Below are positions 35,013 to 48,600 of a stretch of DNA of 64,000 nt, one piece after another. The translations under genes were made by a program, and so were the position numbers. The stretch is from the NCBI GenBank assembly GCA_963678775.2, contig CAXXGR010000002.1, positions 1,116,001 through 1,180,000 on the forward strand, given 5' to 3'. Below the pieces are notes generated by a model. It made no database searches, had not been told where the DNA came from, and was given only the letters and a program-made list of their open reading frames with translations. The stretch comes from JBFHIJ01 sp963678775. Lineage in GTDB: Bacteria; Bacteroidota; Ignavibacteria; Kapaibacteriales; UBA2268. Every line of letters starts with the position of its first letter. The stretch's first letter is position 1.

Positions 35013-35151
35013 TAGGTTCAGAATAATAAAAAGCTATTTAAAGGAAATAGTCAATAGTTGCTCAAATAGAATGTTTTTTTGAGTATCAAATTAATGGCAT
35101 AGTTTTTCGTTTATATTCGTATAACTGTAACTACAATTGGACTTTTTAGTA

Positions 35152-36636
35152 ATGAATAAGATAATTACAAGTATATTTCTTTCTTTAATATTATACTCTT
35201 GGGCTAATGCTCAAAACGAAAACGTGGGAATTGGCACAAATTCCCCTGATAATTCTGCAGTTTTACATGTTGGATTTGATGCAATATCAGGTCCGAAAGG
35301 TTTGATTATTCCAAGAATGACTACAGTGCAGAGAGCCTCTATTCCGACGCCTTTGGCAAATGGACTTCTAATCTTTAATACCGACTCAAATCAATTTGAA
35401 TTTTATAACACTGCAGGTCTAAACTGGCTTCCTCTGCTGAGCACAGGTAATCTAACTTTAAATTCCGGCAATCTTTTTGTTGGCAATGCTTCTAATTTAG
35501 CTACCGGCGTAGCAATGAGTGGTGATGCTATTATAAATGATACCGGACTGCTTACTATACAGGATAATGCTGTAGATGGTTCAGATATTTCAGTGGTTGG
35601 CGAAGCTAATGGTTCTATTATGTATAATAATGGAACTGACTGGATAGCTCTTGCAGTAGGAAATAATGGAGATATTTTAGCTGTAAATGCTGGGGTGCCT
35701 GCATGGCAAGCAGATAATAGCATATCGACTACTTTAACCAGCGGAAATATTATTATAGGTGATGCTACAAATACTGCAACTAATGTGGCAATGAGTGGTG
35801 ATATTCTTATAACTGAAACAGGACTTACAACTATCCAAGATGCTGCGGTTGATGGTAGTGATATTAGTTTGACAGGTGAAGCTGCCGGCTCAATCAATTA
35901 TTTTGATGGTGCTGAGTGGGTGAGTTTAGCTGCGGGCACTGACGGTCAGTTTCTTTCTTTGGCCAGTGGCATTCCTGTGTGGGCAGATGTTGCCGGAGCT
36001 AGTGGCACTTTAGATGATGCGTATACTAATGGTTCTACAATAGCTCTTACTTTAGCAGGTGGCAGTGTAGCCATAAGTGGTTCCTTAGATGCAGATGCTG
36101 CTTTGGAATTGAGCAATACAGGTACTAATGGGCTTGGGCTTCAGGTAAACTTCGGACTTTCACGATTTGGGAATTCATATACTGCGACTGTTGCTTCTGG
36201 AGATGGCGATCTTATAGTAGATAATGTCTTGGAAGTTGGAGCTGATATATATGTACCAAATATGCAGATTGCTCCAAATTCTAACAATGTACCATTAGTG
36301 GTTGATAACCCTACCGGAAGAATCTATCGTGAAGTTTCTAGTCGTAGGTATAAAGACCATATTAAAGATTACACATTTAATTATGATATAATTTTAGATG
36401 CTTCTGTAAAAGAATATACAATAAAAGGTAGTAATGCAACTCAAATTGGGTTGATTGCTGAAGAACTCGATTCTTTGGGACTTAAATATTTAGTTGCTTA
36501 TAATAAAAAAGGGCAACCGGATGCAGTCCATTATTCTAAAGTTTCGCTTTATTTATTAGAAGTAGTTAAACAACAGCAAAAAGAAATAGAATCAATGAAA
36601 AAAGATATTGAATATCTAAAATCAAAGGTAAAATAG
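35152..36636 (+). CDS. Exported fibre-like protein with peptidase S74 chaperone domain
   Basis: About 494 residues. The start at 35152 gives a signal peptide (MNKIITSIFLSLILYSWANA). The middle holds two tandem ~85-residue repeats, each with SGNxxxGxAxNxATxVAMSG, TxQDxAVDGSDIS and a closing VPxW (about 110-195 and 200-285). The C-terminus is an S74 intramolecular chaperone: SSRRYKDHI keeps the Ser...Lys dyad spacing of the usual SDRRLK motif, with Asp replaced by Ser. It continues QIGLIAEELDSLGLKYLV, YSKVSLYLLEVVKQQQKEIE and a coiled coil. Such domains trimerise phage fibres and then cut themselves off. It lies 21 bases before the giant gene. Confidence 0.85.
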   Translation: MNKIITSIFLSLILYSWANAQNENVGIGTNSPDNSAVLHVGFDAISGPKGLIIPRMTTVQRASIPTPLANGLLIFNTDSNQFEFYNTAGLNWLPLLSTGNLTLNSGNLFVGNASNLATGVAMSGDAIINDTGLLTIQDNAVDGSDISVVGEANGSIMYNNGTDWIALAVGNNGDILAVNAGVPAWQADNSISTTLTSGNIIIGDATNTATNVAMSGDILITETGLTTIQDAAVDGSDISLTGEAAGSINYFDGAEWVSLAAGTDGQFLSLASGIPVWADVAGASGTLDDAYTNGSTIALTLAGGSVAISGSLDADAALELSNTGTNGLGLQVNFGLSRFGNSYTATVASGDGDLIVDNVLEVGADIYVPNMQIAPNSNNVPLVVDNPTGRIYREVSSRRYKDHIKDYTFNYDIILDASVKEYTIKGSNATQIGLIAEELDSLGLKYLVAYNKKGQPDAVHYSKVSLYLLEVVKQQQKEIESMKKDIEYLKSKVK

Positions 36637-36657
36637 TTTTTTGCTCCAAAAATCAAT

Positions 36658-39600
36658 ATGCTAAAACTTAAAACAATATATATAATACTGATCCTATTTT
36701 TGCCTTTCTATGCAATGAAAGGGCAAAGCAATCTATTTAATCTTGGAAGTAACTCTGTTGTCTCCGTTAAAAATAATGCTTTAATTAAAGTAAACGGAAA
36801 CTTGACTATTTCTACAGGGGCGAGTCTGTCCGAAACGGGAGCTTCTCAAATTAACATTTCAGGGGATCTTGAAAATAACGGAAATGTTAATTCCGATCTT
36901 GGGGAAGTTGCTTTCGTGGGTTCCGGTGATAGTGAAATCAAAGGGAACAATACCCCGGATTTGAATAATGTTTCAGTCAACAAAGACGTGGCGACTGACC
37001 ACCTTTACTTAGATAATAATGCTAACCTAACCGGAAATCTACTTGTAGGCTCCGGTATTTTTCAATTTGTTAATACTCAATCTCGTTTATTAGATATTGA
37101 TGGGAATATCTCTATATCTGCTAATGGGCAAATGGATGTGCAGTCTTCTTTCATAAATCACAGTCTCTATCTTGCAGGAGATTTAGAAAATAATGGAATT
37201 TTAGATTTTAAAATATTAAATGGTAGCGTAAATGTTACTTTTAATGGTGCAGGAAATTCTGTTTTGTATGGTCTTGGTGCTACTACTGACTTTGCTTTAA
37301 TAAATATTGATAAAGATAATACTACTGATGAAGTGAGGGTGTCCCCAGTAGGTCAAAATCTATCGACCTTGACAGCTGCGGACGGATTCCTTACTTTGAC
37401 TTCCGGTATATTCCATTTTATGGGAGAGGGAGTGCTAAGTTTTAGCAACACATTTTTTACTCCTGCTGCTAACATATATAATATACCTGCCGGAACCGGG
37501 CTGTGGTTAGAAAATTCCGGTGTAACTGTTACAGCTCAAGATGCATCACTGTCTTTGGCAGGTCTGCTTAGGATAAATGGTGCTGATTATAATATAGGTT
37601 CAGGCTCAACGGATAGAAGTTTATTTTACTCTGATGGGGCAGAGCTAACTATAGAAAGTGGTAACTTGGATATTAATTCAGGTTTAGTCAGAAATCTTGC
37701 TCAAGATAACTCTTCTATTACTTTTACAATGACAGGAGGTGAGATTAATCTTGCTTCTGTCAGATCGGCTATTAATACCAGAGCAGTATTTGATATAGGT
37801 TATTCTAATTCGACTTTTAACATGTCCGGCGGAGATATTTATTTAGCTCAAAATGCAGCTACATTCGCAAATGGAGATTATTATGTTAAAACTTCGAATG
37901 GTACAGTAACAGGAGGAAGATTAATAATCAAGTCCTCTACTTCGACTGACTCACAACAAGAATTTAGATTGAATAGTGATATGCCGGTTGGCGAATTACT
38001 AATGACTACGGATAATAATCCTCGTGTAGATGTGCTAAATAATTTAACAGTGTTGGGCGACGTTACTTTGACTCGTAGAGGTATGCAGGCTTCATCTTAT
38101 GATTTGACTGTAGGTGGCCAGTGGAATAATAACTCTGCAACCATAGCCTCTTTTGATTATGGGACAAGTAATGTAATATTTAACGGAGCATTAGATCAGA
38201 TTATCGGTGGCTCGCAGTCAACTAACTTTTATGAGTTATCGGCCAATAAAACAGGTGGGAATCTAATCATTAATCATGATTTAGATATTCTATCCGCAAT
38301 CCGATTAGTATCTAATACTATTTTAGATATGCAATCTAACGATATAACAATTGAAGTAAATGCACAAATATTTTCAGATTTTGGCTCAAATAAAGATTTT
38401 ACAGCTTCTAAGTATATCATGAATTCAGGTGGTGCTACCGGTGGCAGGCTGATTAGGATGATACAGAATAATCCCGTATTGCCAATGGCAGAATTTATCA
38501 TTTTCCCTATTGGAACTCCCGGTACTTATACTTTTGCTTGGATAAGACCGTTAAACGGTACTTATAATAGCAATCCCGGTATTGCTGTAAGAGCTATTCC
38601 GGCAGAGCATCCTCAAGTGAAGAAGAATAATGTATCTCTTGCTAAATATTGGGAGATTTCGACGGTTGGTAATGTGAGCCCCGGAGTGCAAGGAACAACT
38701 CTAAGATTCTTATATGACCAAACTGAAGTACAAGGCTCAGAGGGTAACTACCATATAATCAAATATTCCGGTGGAAGTTGGTTCTATGATCCTGCCTTGA
38801 GTAATAATATTGATTTCGGTAATAACTATATACGCCCGGAACGATTTTCAGGAGATTTTACAGGAGATTGGACTGCCGGCGAGGAAGATGCCGTAGCTGC
38901 TAAATATTATAGTATAGCAGATGGCAATTATAACAGCCCTGCTACTTGGTCTAGAAATTCATATGGTGACCCAATAGTTTCCACTACTGCACCAAATAGT
39001 AATACAGATATAGTTTTTATTGGTGATGGCAAAACAGTTTCTTTATCTGCTAATACCGCTGCAGCAAGACGTTTGCAGATTGATAGCACGGGGACTTTAA
39101 TGTGTGATAACTATGTTGTAAGCTCTACTGTGGATACATTTTTATTGAAATCAGGTGGTGGACTTGGCATAGGGCATTCAGGAAGTATTTCCAAAACTGC
39201 AAATGATGGCAACATCAGAGCATCTTATAGATTCTATAGTAACGATGCGATGTATATAATGACCGGTAATAACAACCAAAGTGTTAGGGATATTCCTGCC
39301 CGAGTAAGTGCTTTGGTTATTGATAAATCTAATTCATCAAACACAGTTACTTTGAATAAAAGTATAGTTATTGGAGATTCCCTTATAATAAATGAAGGGA
39401 TTTTGAATCAGGTCAATGACAGTTATTTTCTTGATGGTGAGGCGCCCGGCAAATTCTTTACTATGCGTGGTGGTACTTTAATTTTGAAAGATGAATATCC
39501 GAATAATTATTTACCTGCGACAATGACTGGTGGTACTTTAGATTTCTTTGGAATTACCGGTGTTTCAGTGCCAAGTGATGCTAGTACTCCTGGCGTTTTG

Positions 39601-42600
39601 CGATATAATAATTTGACATTTAGGGGAGATAGGGGTTATAATAAAATAACCTTTAATCCAACAGGGCAAATAAATATCGCCGGAGATTTGGATATTTCTA
39701 ATGCTGATTTTGCTAATTTTAGTGAGACTTGGTTATCTACTAATGGCTCTACTATTGCCTTTGTTGGCGATGGGAATCAAAACATTTCACGTAGGACTGC
39801 ATTGAATAATCAATGGGGTAGAATGAATTACTATAATCTGGTTATCGGTGGAACCGGCAATAAGATTTTGTCTGATAATATTGATTATATCGTTACAAAT
39901 AATGTTACTATCAACTCCGGCACTTTAGTGATGAATAACGGGAACAACGAACTGGAGGTTTCCGGAAATTGGACTAATAACGGTGGAGGTTTTGACTATG
40001 GAAACAACCGTAGTGTTATTTTCAAATCTATAAGTGGAGATGAAAATCAAGTAGCTTCTGCTAACGTACCTTTTTATAGAGTAGAAATTGACGGTGCAGG
40101 AACTGTTAGATTTACTGATGAAATGACTATAGAAAACGAAGTTCAGATAAACTCCGGAGCTACTTTTGCCGGAGGAAACGCGGCAACTTTGCACGTGCTT
40201 GGGCTCTGGGATAATAACGGTTTACAATTTGCTCCCGGAAATTCTACGGTGTCATTTGATGGGAATACTACTCAGACTATCAACACAGCAGACTTTAATG
40301 AAGAAGTGTTTTATAACCTAACCATTAATAATCAAAATTATGTAGATGTAAATGCTAATGGTGGATCAACTCCTAATCGACTTTGGGTGCAAAATGATTT
40401 GCATTTAGAAAGGGGATATTTGAATTTACCAGCGGTAGATGACTATATAAGAGTGGATGGCAATAGTACGAGAAATGCAACAGATGCTTCTTCTGCGTAC
40501 GTCCTAGGTAATTTCCGACAGTTTGTAGAAAGAAATGCAGCTACTTATACTATTCCGGTTGGATATAATACAGGTGGTGGCGCATTTACCGGAATAGAAC
40601 TTGAAATGAATGGCAGCGGTGGTACTGAGGGATATTTGAATATCTATACAGATGATGTTGCTGCTAATTCCCCAAGATTCAATGAAATTAGTAGAAAATG
40701 GGAATTATCTATTCCAACTGCTTCTACTTTTAATTTGGGGGTAAGGACTTATGATATAGTATTTAATTTCCATCCGAACGATGCAGTCGGGTTTAATACC
40801 GCTGTGTTTGAAACTCGCAGGCGAACTGATGCTATTAATTGGATTGCTCCTAATACAGGTGTTAGGACTGCTACAAGTACTGAATCTTTGAATAATAATA
40901 CTTTGGCTGCTATTGGCTCTATTACTGAGTTTATAGTGGGTGAATCATCTTATTCTATATTTTATTCGGTAGCCGATGGTAATTGGTCCAATCCTGCAAC
41001 ATGGTCTACTGTAAGTTGGGGAGGCCCTGCAGAACTTGTAGTGACTCCACTGCCAAGTGATAGCATTAGAATAGGAGATGGTTTTACAGTAAATCTGGAT
41101 GCAAATTTTACAATAGATGTAGATAAAGCTGTTGTGGTTGAAACTGCCGGAGTATCAAATAGTCCGGGGAGATTAGAACTTGGAACAAATCAAATCTCTG
41201 GCAATGGTGCTTTTGTTGTCAAATCTGGTGGTATTGTAGGCATTGGTGATGCCAATGGTATTACTGCCGCTGCAAGCTCAGGTAATATTCAAACTACCAT
41301 TAGAGATTATAACTATAATAATAGTAATAATTCTTACTTTGTGTTTAATTCTAGTTCAGCTCAGATTACCGGTGATGGATTACCTGCTACTGTAGGTGGT
41401 TTAGTTGCTAATTCTTCTGTGGGAGTAACTCTATCCAAACCTGTTACTGTTCTTGACAGTTTTTTGATAGAGTCAAATTATTTAGATGTAAGCACATCCA
41501 ATCACAAATTGACTTTAGGCTCTAACTGGATAAATAATGGGTCTTTTGTACCGAGAAATGGAACTGTAGAGTTTATAGGTAATGCAAATAAAGAAATAAC
41601 AAAACTATCTAATGAGACTTTTTACAATCTTACTATCAATAAAAATTCCGGTAATGTGGTATTGACAGATAATAGTGTAACAGTTGATAATAATTTGACA
41701 TTTACAAATGGAAATCTTGATAGTAGGATAAACAGTCAGACAGTGATATTAAGTGATGGTGGCTCAGTTATAAGAACTTCCGGACACGTTGATGGCGAAT
41801 TGCGAAAATATCTGGATACCGGAGATTTGCCTGTAGCAACGTTTGAAGTTGGTTATGGCCTTTCTTATACTCCTGTCAATATAGATGTAAACGGTACAGC
41901 CGGAACTGCCGGATTTGTTGGAATAACTTCTAATGATGGTGATCATTCAGAATTTTTAACTGCGGCGCTAAATCCTGATAAAAACGTTCAAAGATTTTGG
42001 TCTGTAAATGCGTATGGATTTGATTTAGGTGCTACGCGTACTTACGATATAACATTGAATTTCCTCTATCCTGATGATATCAGAGGTGGAGCTGATCCTA
42101 CTTTGTTTGAAGTTAGGAGATATAACTTAGGCTGGAATATCCCGATAGTTGGGGCAAGAACTAATTCATCTACGCAAGCCATTTCCATGAGCGATTTGGG
42201 AATTGACTTTATGGTTGGTGAGCCGGGCGGAAGTGGCAGAGTGTTTTACTCTATTGCCTCCGGAGCATGGAACACGGTAGGGAATTGGTCAGAAGTCTCT
42301 TATGGTGGAGCGGCTTCTGTAAATTATCCGGATTTGAATACTGACATTATATTTATTGGTGATGATAAATATATAGACTTAGATGCTAATCGTCAAGTTT
42401 CATCTATTACAGTTGAAAACGGAGGTAAGCTTGACTTTTCAGATTATGTGATATCAGGTACTCAGTTTACACTGAAAAAAGATGGTATTTTGGAGATAGC
42501 TTCTATAGATGGCATTACTTCTTCCGGTGCTTCTGGAAACGTACAGACTTCAATTAGGAATTACAACCACTCTAATCATAATTCTGCAAAATTAATATAT

Positions 42601-45600
42601 TCAGGTGATGCTGTAACTACCGGAGATGGTATACCGAGTACGGTTGCTGATGTTATCTTTAATACAAGCGGGACTATTGCACTTCAAAAAGACATAGCTG
42701 TTTCAGATTCTGTATTGATTAGTTCAGGAACTCTATCAGCTAACAATTATAATATATCAATATCCGGAAATTTTGTAAATAACTCCGGATTTGCTGCAAC
42801 TTTGTCAGCTCTGAAATTCCAGGGAGCAAATAATCAATATTTGACAGGAAGCTCTATTACTGATTTGAATATATTTGAATTAGATAAAACAGCCGGCAAT
42901 GTTAATATGGGCAATAGTATTACTATTGCTAACAGACTTGAGTACTTGAGCAATGCTAAAATTATTCTGAATCAGAATGATATTACTATTGCCCAAAATG
43001 CTAGTATAATAGGTACTGCACTTGGGAGCAATCAGATGATTGTTGCTGATGGGACACTTACTTCCGGTCGTATTATTAAGCAATATACAGATGGAGTTGG
43101 AGCAGTTAGGACAATAGATATACCTCTGGGTATAGGTAATAATTATTATGGTGCTGAAATTGACTTAGTTGCAGATTTTGCTGCAGCTCAGTTAGAGATA
43201 CGAGTGATTAACGGAAAACATCCGAATAGACGTGCAGGATATGATGACGTACTGGATAAATATTGGAGTATAAATACTTCCGGCATTTCAAATATTCAGG
43301 ATGTGGCAGGTACAGAATATAAGTTTTATTATGCACCTACTGATGTTAATGGTACTGCCTCATTGTATGGAGCAGCCAGATATACAGGCTTTGGCTGGGA
43401 TATAGATTTAGGGGCTACTTCTGTAGCATCTCCTTCTCCTATGGATATTCAACAATATCAGACGTTATCAGGAGACTGGACAGCAGGCTATCCTAACTCA
43501 TTCCGCTCAGGTCAGATATATTATTCTATTAGTAGTGGAAACTGGGATAATAACTTGACATGGTCTAACCAGTCACATACAGGTGATGCTTCCAGATTTT
43601 ACCCCGGCAGATTAGAAAATGACACTGTTTATATAGCTTCTGATGATGTCGTTTTATATAACCTTTCTACTGTGGGCGTTGGTTATTTATCTATTGGCGC
43701 TTCAGGCTATGGTAGGTTGAATTTCACATCAGGCAATCAAGCTCTTGATGTAAATGGAAATTTATTTGTTGATACTCAGGGAGCTATTAATGATGATAAC
43801 TCCGGTAGCAGGGATGACACGCTTTATGTAAGTGGCGATTTTACAGTTAATTCTTCAGGTGGAAGTAATTTTGTTGATTTAGACGTTGCAAGTCAGCGGA
43901 AGACAACTATTGTGTTTGATGGTAATACTAATTCGAACATCGCCGGTGAAGGCAGTATAGATTTATTTGAAATTATAATAGATAAGGACGATAAAAGTAA
44001 TCAGGTTATAAATCAGTCTTTTGCTTGGAGCAGCGCTATAAGCAATATGCTTGTTAATAACAGGCAATATTTTAGTATGCTTACAGGGACATTTGTGCAT
44101 GATGTTAATACTCAAATTACTTTAGATGCAAATACTACTTCAAATGATGGCAACCAATGGCCGGATGATAATCCTTCAAAAAACTTTATGATAGCTTCTA
44201 ATACAGGATTAGACATTAGACAAGGCGAAGTTATAGTAAATGATGATATGATTTGCGGAACTAATTGCTCTATTGATATTTCAGGTGGAATATTCAGAGT
44301 AGGTGTAGGTAATAACGAAAACTTTGTTTATGGCTTAAATAATACATTTACAATGACAGGTGGTGAGATGATTATTGCATCTTGCTTTACTCCTGAAATA
44401 GACAGAACGTCTTCTGAACCGATTGGATCTATGAATTTTACGATGCACGGTGGCACCCTAACTGTTATGGATGTAAGAAGTTTTCAAACAGGGAACTTGT
44501 ATGGTTTTGGGTTGTTACAAAATAGCACTATGACATGGACAGACGGATTTATTATATATGCTAATCCGACAGATGGTGGTTTTGACTATGTCGTAAAAGC
44601 CGGTTCATGGACAGTAACAGGTGGGACAGTACAGTTTGGTATAGTTGGTAATACTTTAGGTTCAGCTGGCAAACGCCACTCATTTGGCTCTGTATCTCCG
44701 GTTTATAATATGAGAGTGATAGAAACCAGACGTAATTCAAGTCGTGATTGCTCTTGTATCTTAGCCGAGGATAATAATTACGTTCTTAATGATATCTATA
44801 TAGGACCTAATGGTACATTAGATTTGGACGGTCGAAATTTATATGTCGGTGGTGATTTTATAAATGAAGGTAAATTTACTCCTGATGGTAGAAATTGGAA
44901 TTCAGGTGGATCAAGGATTCTTACTTTTAATGGGGCCGGTGATCAGATATTCCAAAATACTAATACCTATAATAATAGCCAGTCCGGTAACTCAATGAAT
45001 AATGAGCCGTTTTACGAAGTGGTAGTAGATAAACCGTCCGGTAAACTTATATTAGGTGACTATGCGCGCTCATATATGCCTATAAGGAATACTCTTGTTT
45101 TTGCAGAAAATAATGTGGCTGCAATAGATGCTAGAACTAATGATCACTATGTGCAAATGACTCCGAGAGGAGGTGCCGGTGATATAGAAGAAGTTTCTAG
45201 GAATGGTTTAGGTCATGTAGACGGTAGGCTTATACAGAATTTTTATAATGGATCAGTTGATTACAGATTATATCATATAGGTGCCGGAGATGATTACACT
45301 CCTTCCGAAGTGCAATTTAACGGCAGCTTTACCAGTGGCCCGATAGATATGATTACTTATGGTACTGATCCTGCAGGCTTGCCTGATAATGATGAAGATA
45401 TTGATTTAACACGAAATATACAGAGATATTGGTCTATCGAAGATAATGGTGCTTTCAATTTAGGTAGTGCAGATTATGATTTGACCTTGCACTTTATATC
45501 TCCACAAGATATTAGAAATAGCTCGAATTGGACATTATATAAACATTTTAGATTCCCACTACCTCCTGGACCTGCTCCTGTCGATTATACGCAGTTAAAT

Positions 45601-48600
45601 AATGTAGTGCGAACTGATACCAGTACACAATCACTTGCGAACGATGTTTTTGGACATTACATGATTGCGGAACTTACAGGTACACGTTTCTATTCTGTTG
45701 CTAATGGCTTATGGGATGATCCTGCCACTTGGTCTAAACTAGGCTATGGAGGCACACCCGAAGTAGTAGATTATCCTCAGTATGTAGGTGACGAAGCATA
45801 TATAGGAGACGGGTATACTGTGACGCTGACTAACTTAGTCCCTGATATTAAATCTACTGTGGTAGAAACACATGATGGTGCAGCAGGTAAATTGCAAATT
45901 CAGGATGATGCTTGGGTGTCAGGTCAGTCTTTCGTGCTTAAAGATAGTTGTTATCTGGCAACACAGCATAACACAGGTTTGCAGCCGGTTGGGATAGATG
46001 ATGGTTCTATTAGAACTATCGAGAGAGTGTTTGGCGTTTCGCATTATATATTTAATTCTGATATTGACTTTCAGGTAACAGGTAGTGCTTTGCCTGATTA
46101 TATGCTTTCTTTATCTGTAGTTAATACTGCACCTTCCGATGGCTTTAGAGTTGTAACAAATAACAACTCTAATGAAATAACAATATATGACAGTTTGGAT
46201 GTCCAATCCGGTCTTTTTGATGCCGGTGGCGGAATTGAGTCTTATAGTATTCGAGGTGGTATGTACTTTGGATCTATGGGTGATTTGAAAACAAATACAA
46301 GAGTATTTGACATAGAAGGTAACAGGACACAATATATTAGATTAGATAAAGATGATAGTATAAGATTTAGACAGTTGAATATTTACAAGACTGCTGCTCT
46401 TGATTCTGTTATTATTGATGCCAGAGGTGATGATTCACATATTAGAATTACTAATCGACTCCGTTTTGGTGGTGGCAATCAAGCATATATTAAAATACTA
46501 AATGATTCTCGTTTGGTGATAAATGAAGGTGCTTCTTTAGATCGTCAAGGTGTAACTCCATTTGGTCATATTGATGGATTTTTATCTAAACCGATTGCAG
46601 CAGGAGCGACTAATAAGAAGTTTGAAATAGGATATGGTCCTACGTATGCCCCTGCAACTGTTATTTTAGATGCTGGCACTGCCGGTGGGACTTATGGATT
46701 TTTAAATGCAAAAAATATTATGCCTGTGCCTGATGAACCTTACTATGGTAACAGGATGGATTATAACGTTAGGGTTCCTCGATATTGGAAACTATTAGCT
46801 GATGCTAATAATGGACTTGCTTTAGGTGATAGAGAGCTTAATCTTAGATTTGAAATGCCTGCTGCTGAAGGAAGCATTATTAATCAAGATAATGCTGTGA
46901 TCCGAAGGAGGTCTATTCCAACGGAGGCTCCTGAGTGGCAGGATAGAAGAGAAATAGACTTAGTATGGAACATTGCTTCTGTGGCTACTGTAGAGCTTAA
47001 AACTAATCCTACACAAAGCTGGCCTGGATTTGGTGACTTTTTCATTGGTGAAAAAGCAGCTAGGATATTCTATAGCCAAGGCGATGGAGTTTGGAATAAT
47101 CATGATTCTTGGGCTTTTGATGCTGCCGGTACTGTATTAGTGCCAGTTGGCGAGTATCCTAATCCTGATTGGGACAGCCCCGAGGGGTTTGAGTTTGAAT
47201 ATCGCGATAGTGTTGTTATTCAAAATTCAGATGTTATTACATTAAATACCAGACCTGAAATTGCATATATAGATATTAGAGATAATGGTAAGTTAGTCCT
47301 AACGGATACTACTTATTTGTCTCAAAGTGTAAGAGGACAAAGTACTTTCAACATGGGAGATAATGCTACGCTTGAGATACGAACTACTGATGGCATTGAG
47401 CCATATACTGATGGTGGTGTAGGCGATGGAGTTGTAAGGTTTGAGAATAGAACTTTTGAACCTACTACCAATTTCGGTTTCGCAGGTGTTGGAGATCATT
47501 ATTTTGGATCTGATTTCCCAGGTATTATTAACAATATCTATGTGGATTCCGAAGGTGATGCAGCTTCGATAACTGCTTTAGCTCCTAAAGATGTGACTAT
47601 TAATGGTGCTTTAGATATTAAATCCGGGAATGTAAGGCCTAGAGATAATAACAGTGCCTTGCACTTTTCCGGCGACTTGTCTCTTGCAGCCGGTACAAGT
47701 TTTGATGCTACACTAGACTATCTGGGTAGTCCTGTTACTACGACTAACTATATTGAAGGCAGTGGTGCTTCAAATCAAGTTATTTCCGGAGACGGTTTGC
47801 TTGTATTTGATAATTTAGAAATGAATAGAGGTGCCGGTAACGGTGTGCTATATGCAGATAAAAGTATGGAAATAGCCGGAATATTGGATATGCAGTCTGG
47901 CTCAAACGCAAATGCTCAAATATTTGAGATTGGCGATAATGGCAACTTGAGTATTAGTTCTGCTAATCCGAATGCAATTATTGATTATGGAAATAATAAC
48001 TATATCCGCACTTCAGAAACATCCGGTTCGCTGTGCAGAGAGATTACTGTAAATGAGATTTACGTGTATCCTTTGGGTTCATTAGATGGTGGGCTTAGTC
48101 ATTTTGTTCCTGCTACATTGGCTGCAGGAGCTGTAGGAGCTGATGGTCAGGTCTGCGTACGCACTTCACGTGGTACACACGCTACTTTATCAGGTGGTCA
48201 TGCAGAATTGCCTGATGACAGAACTGAAGACTACATACAACGATATTGGGCTGTGACAGGTGTTACCACTGACATTAGTGGTAGACTTAGCTTTATCTAT
48301 GACGATGATGATATTACTACTGACGAATCAAATATCCAAAGTATAGGCAGATGGAGCAATCCATTTGAATCTACTCCGGGGTCATGGCTTGCGGTAAGTG
48401 GTAGTGTTACTTCTGGCTCAAATACTTTTGATACGGATGTACAGATACCATTTAGTGATTTTACAGGTGACTGGACTATTGCAAATGATGGTGCTTTCCG
48501 CTCAATATTTTATAGTCGCCAGTCCGGTTTATGGTCTGATGAAAACAGTTGGACTTATTCTAAAAATCATATTGGTCCTATCTCCGGTCCGGGACTTTAC

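Noticed and set aside
35403..35897. 164-codon minus-strand frame in the S74 gene
   Set aside because: It mirrors the internal repeats of the S74 gene and shows no independent gene signals.
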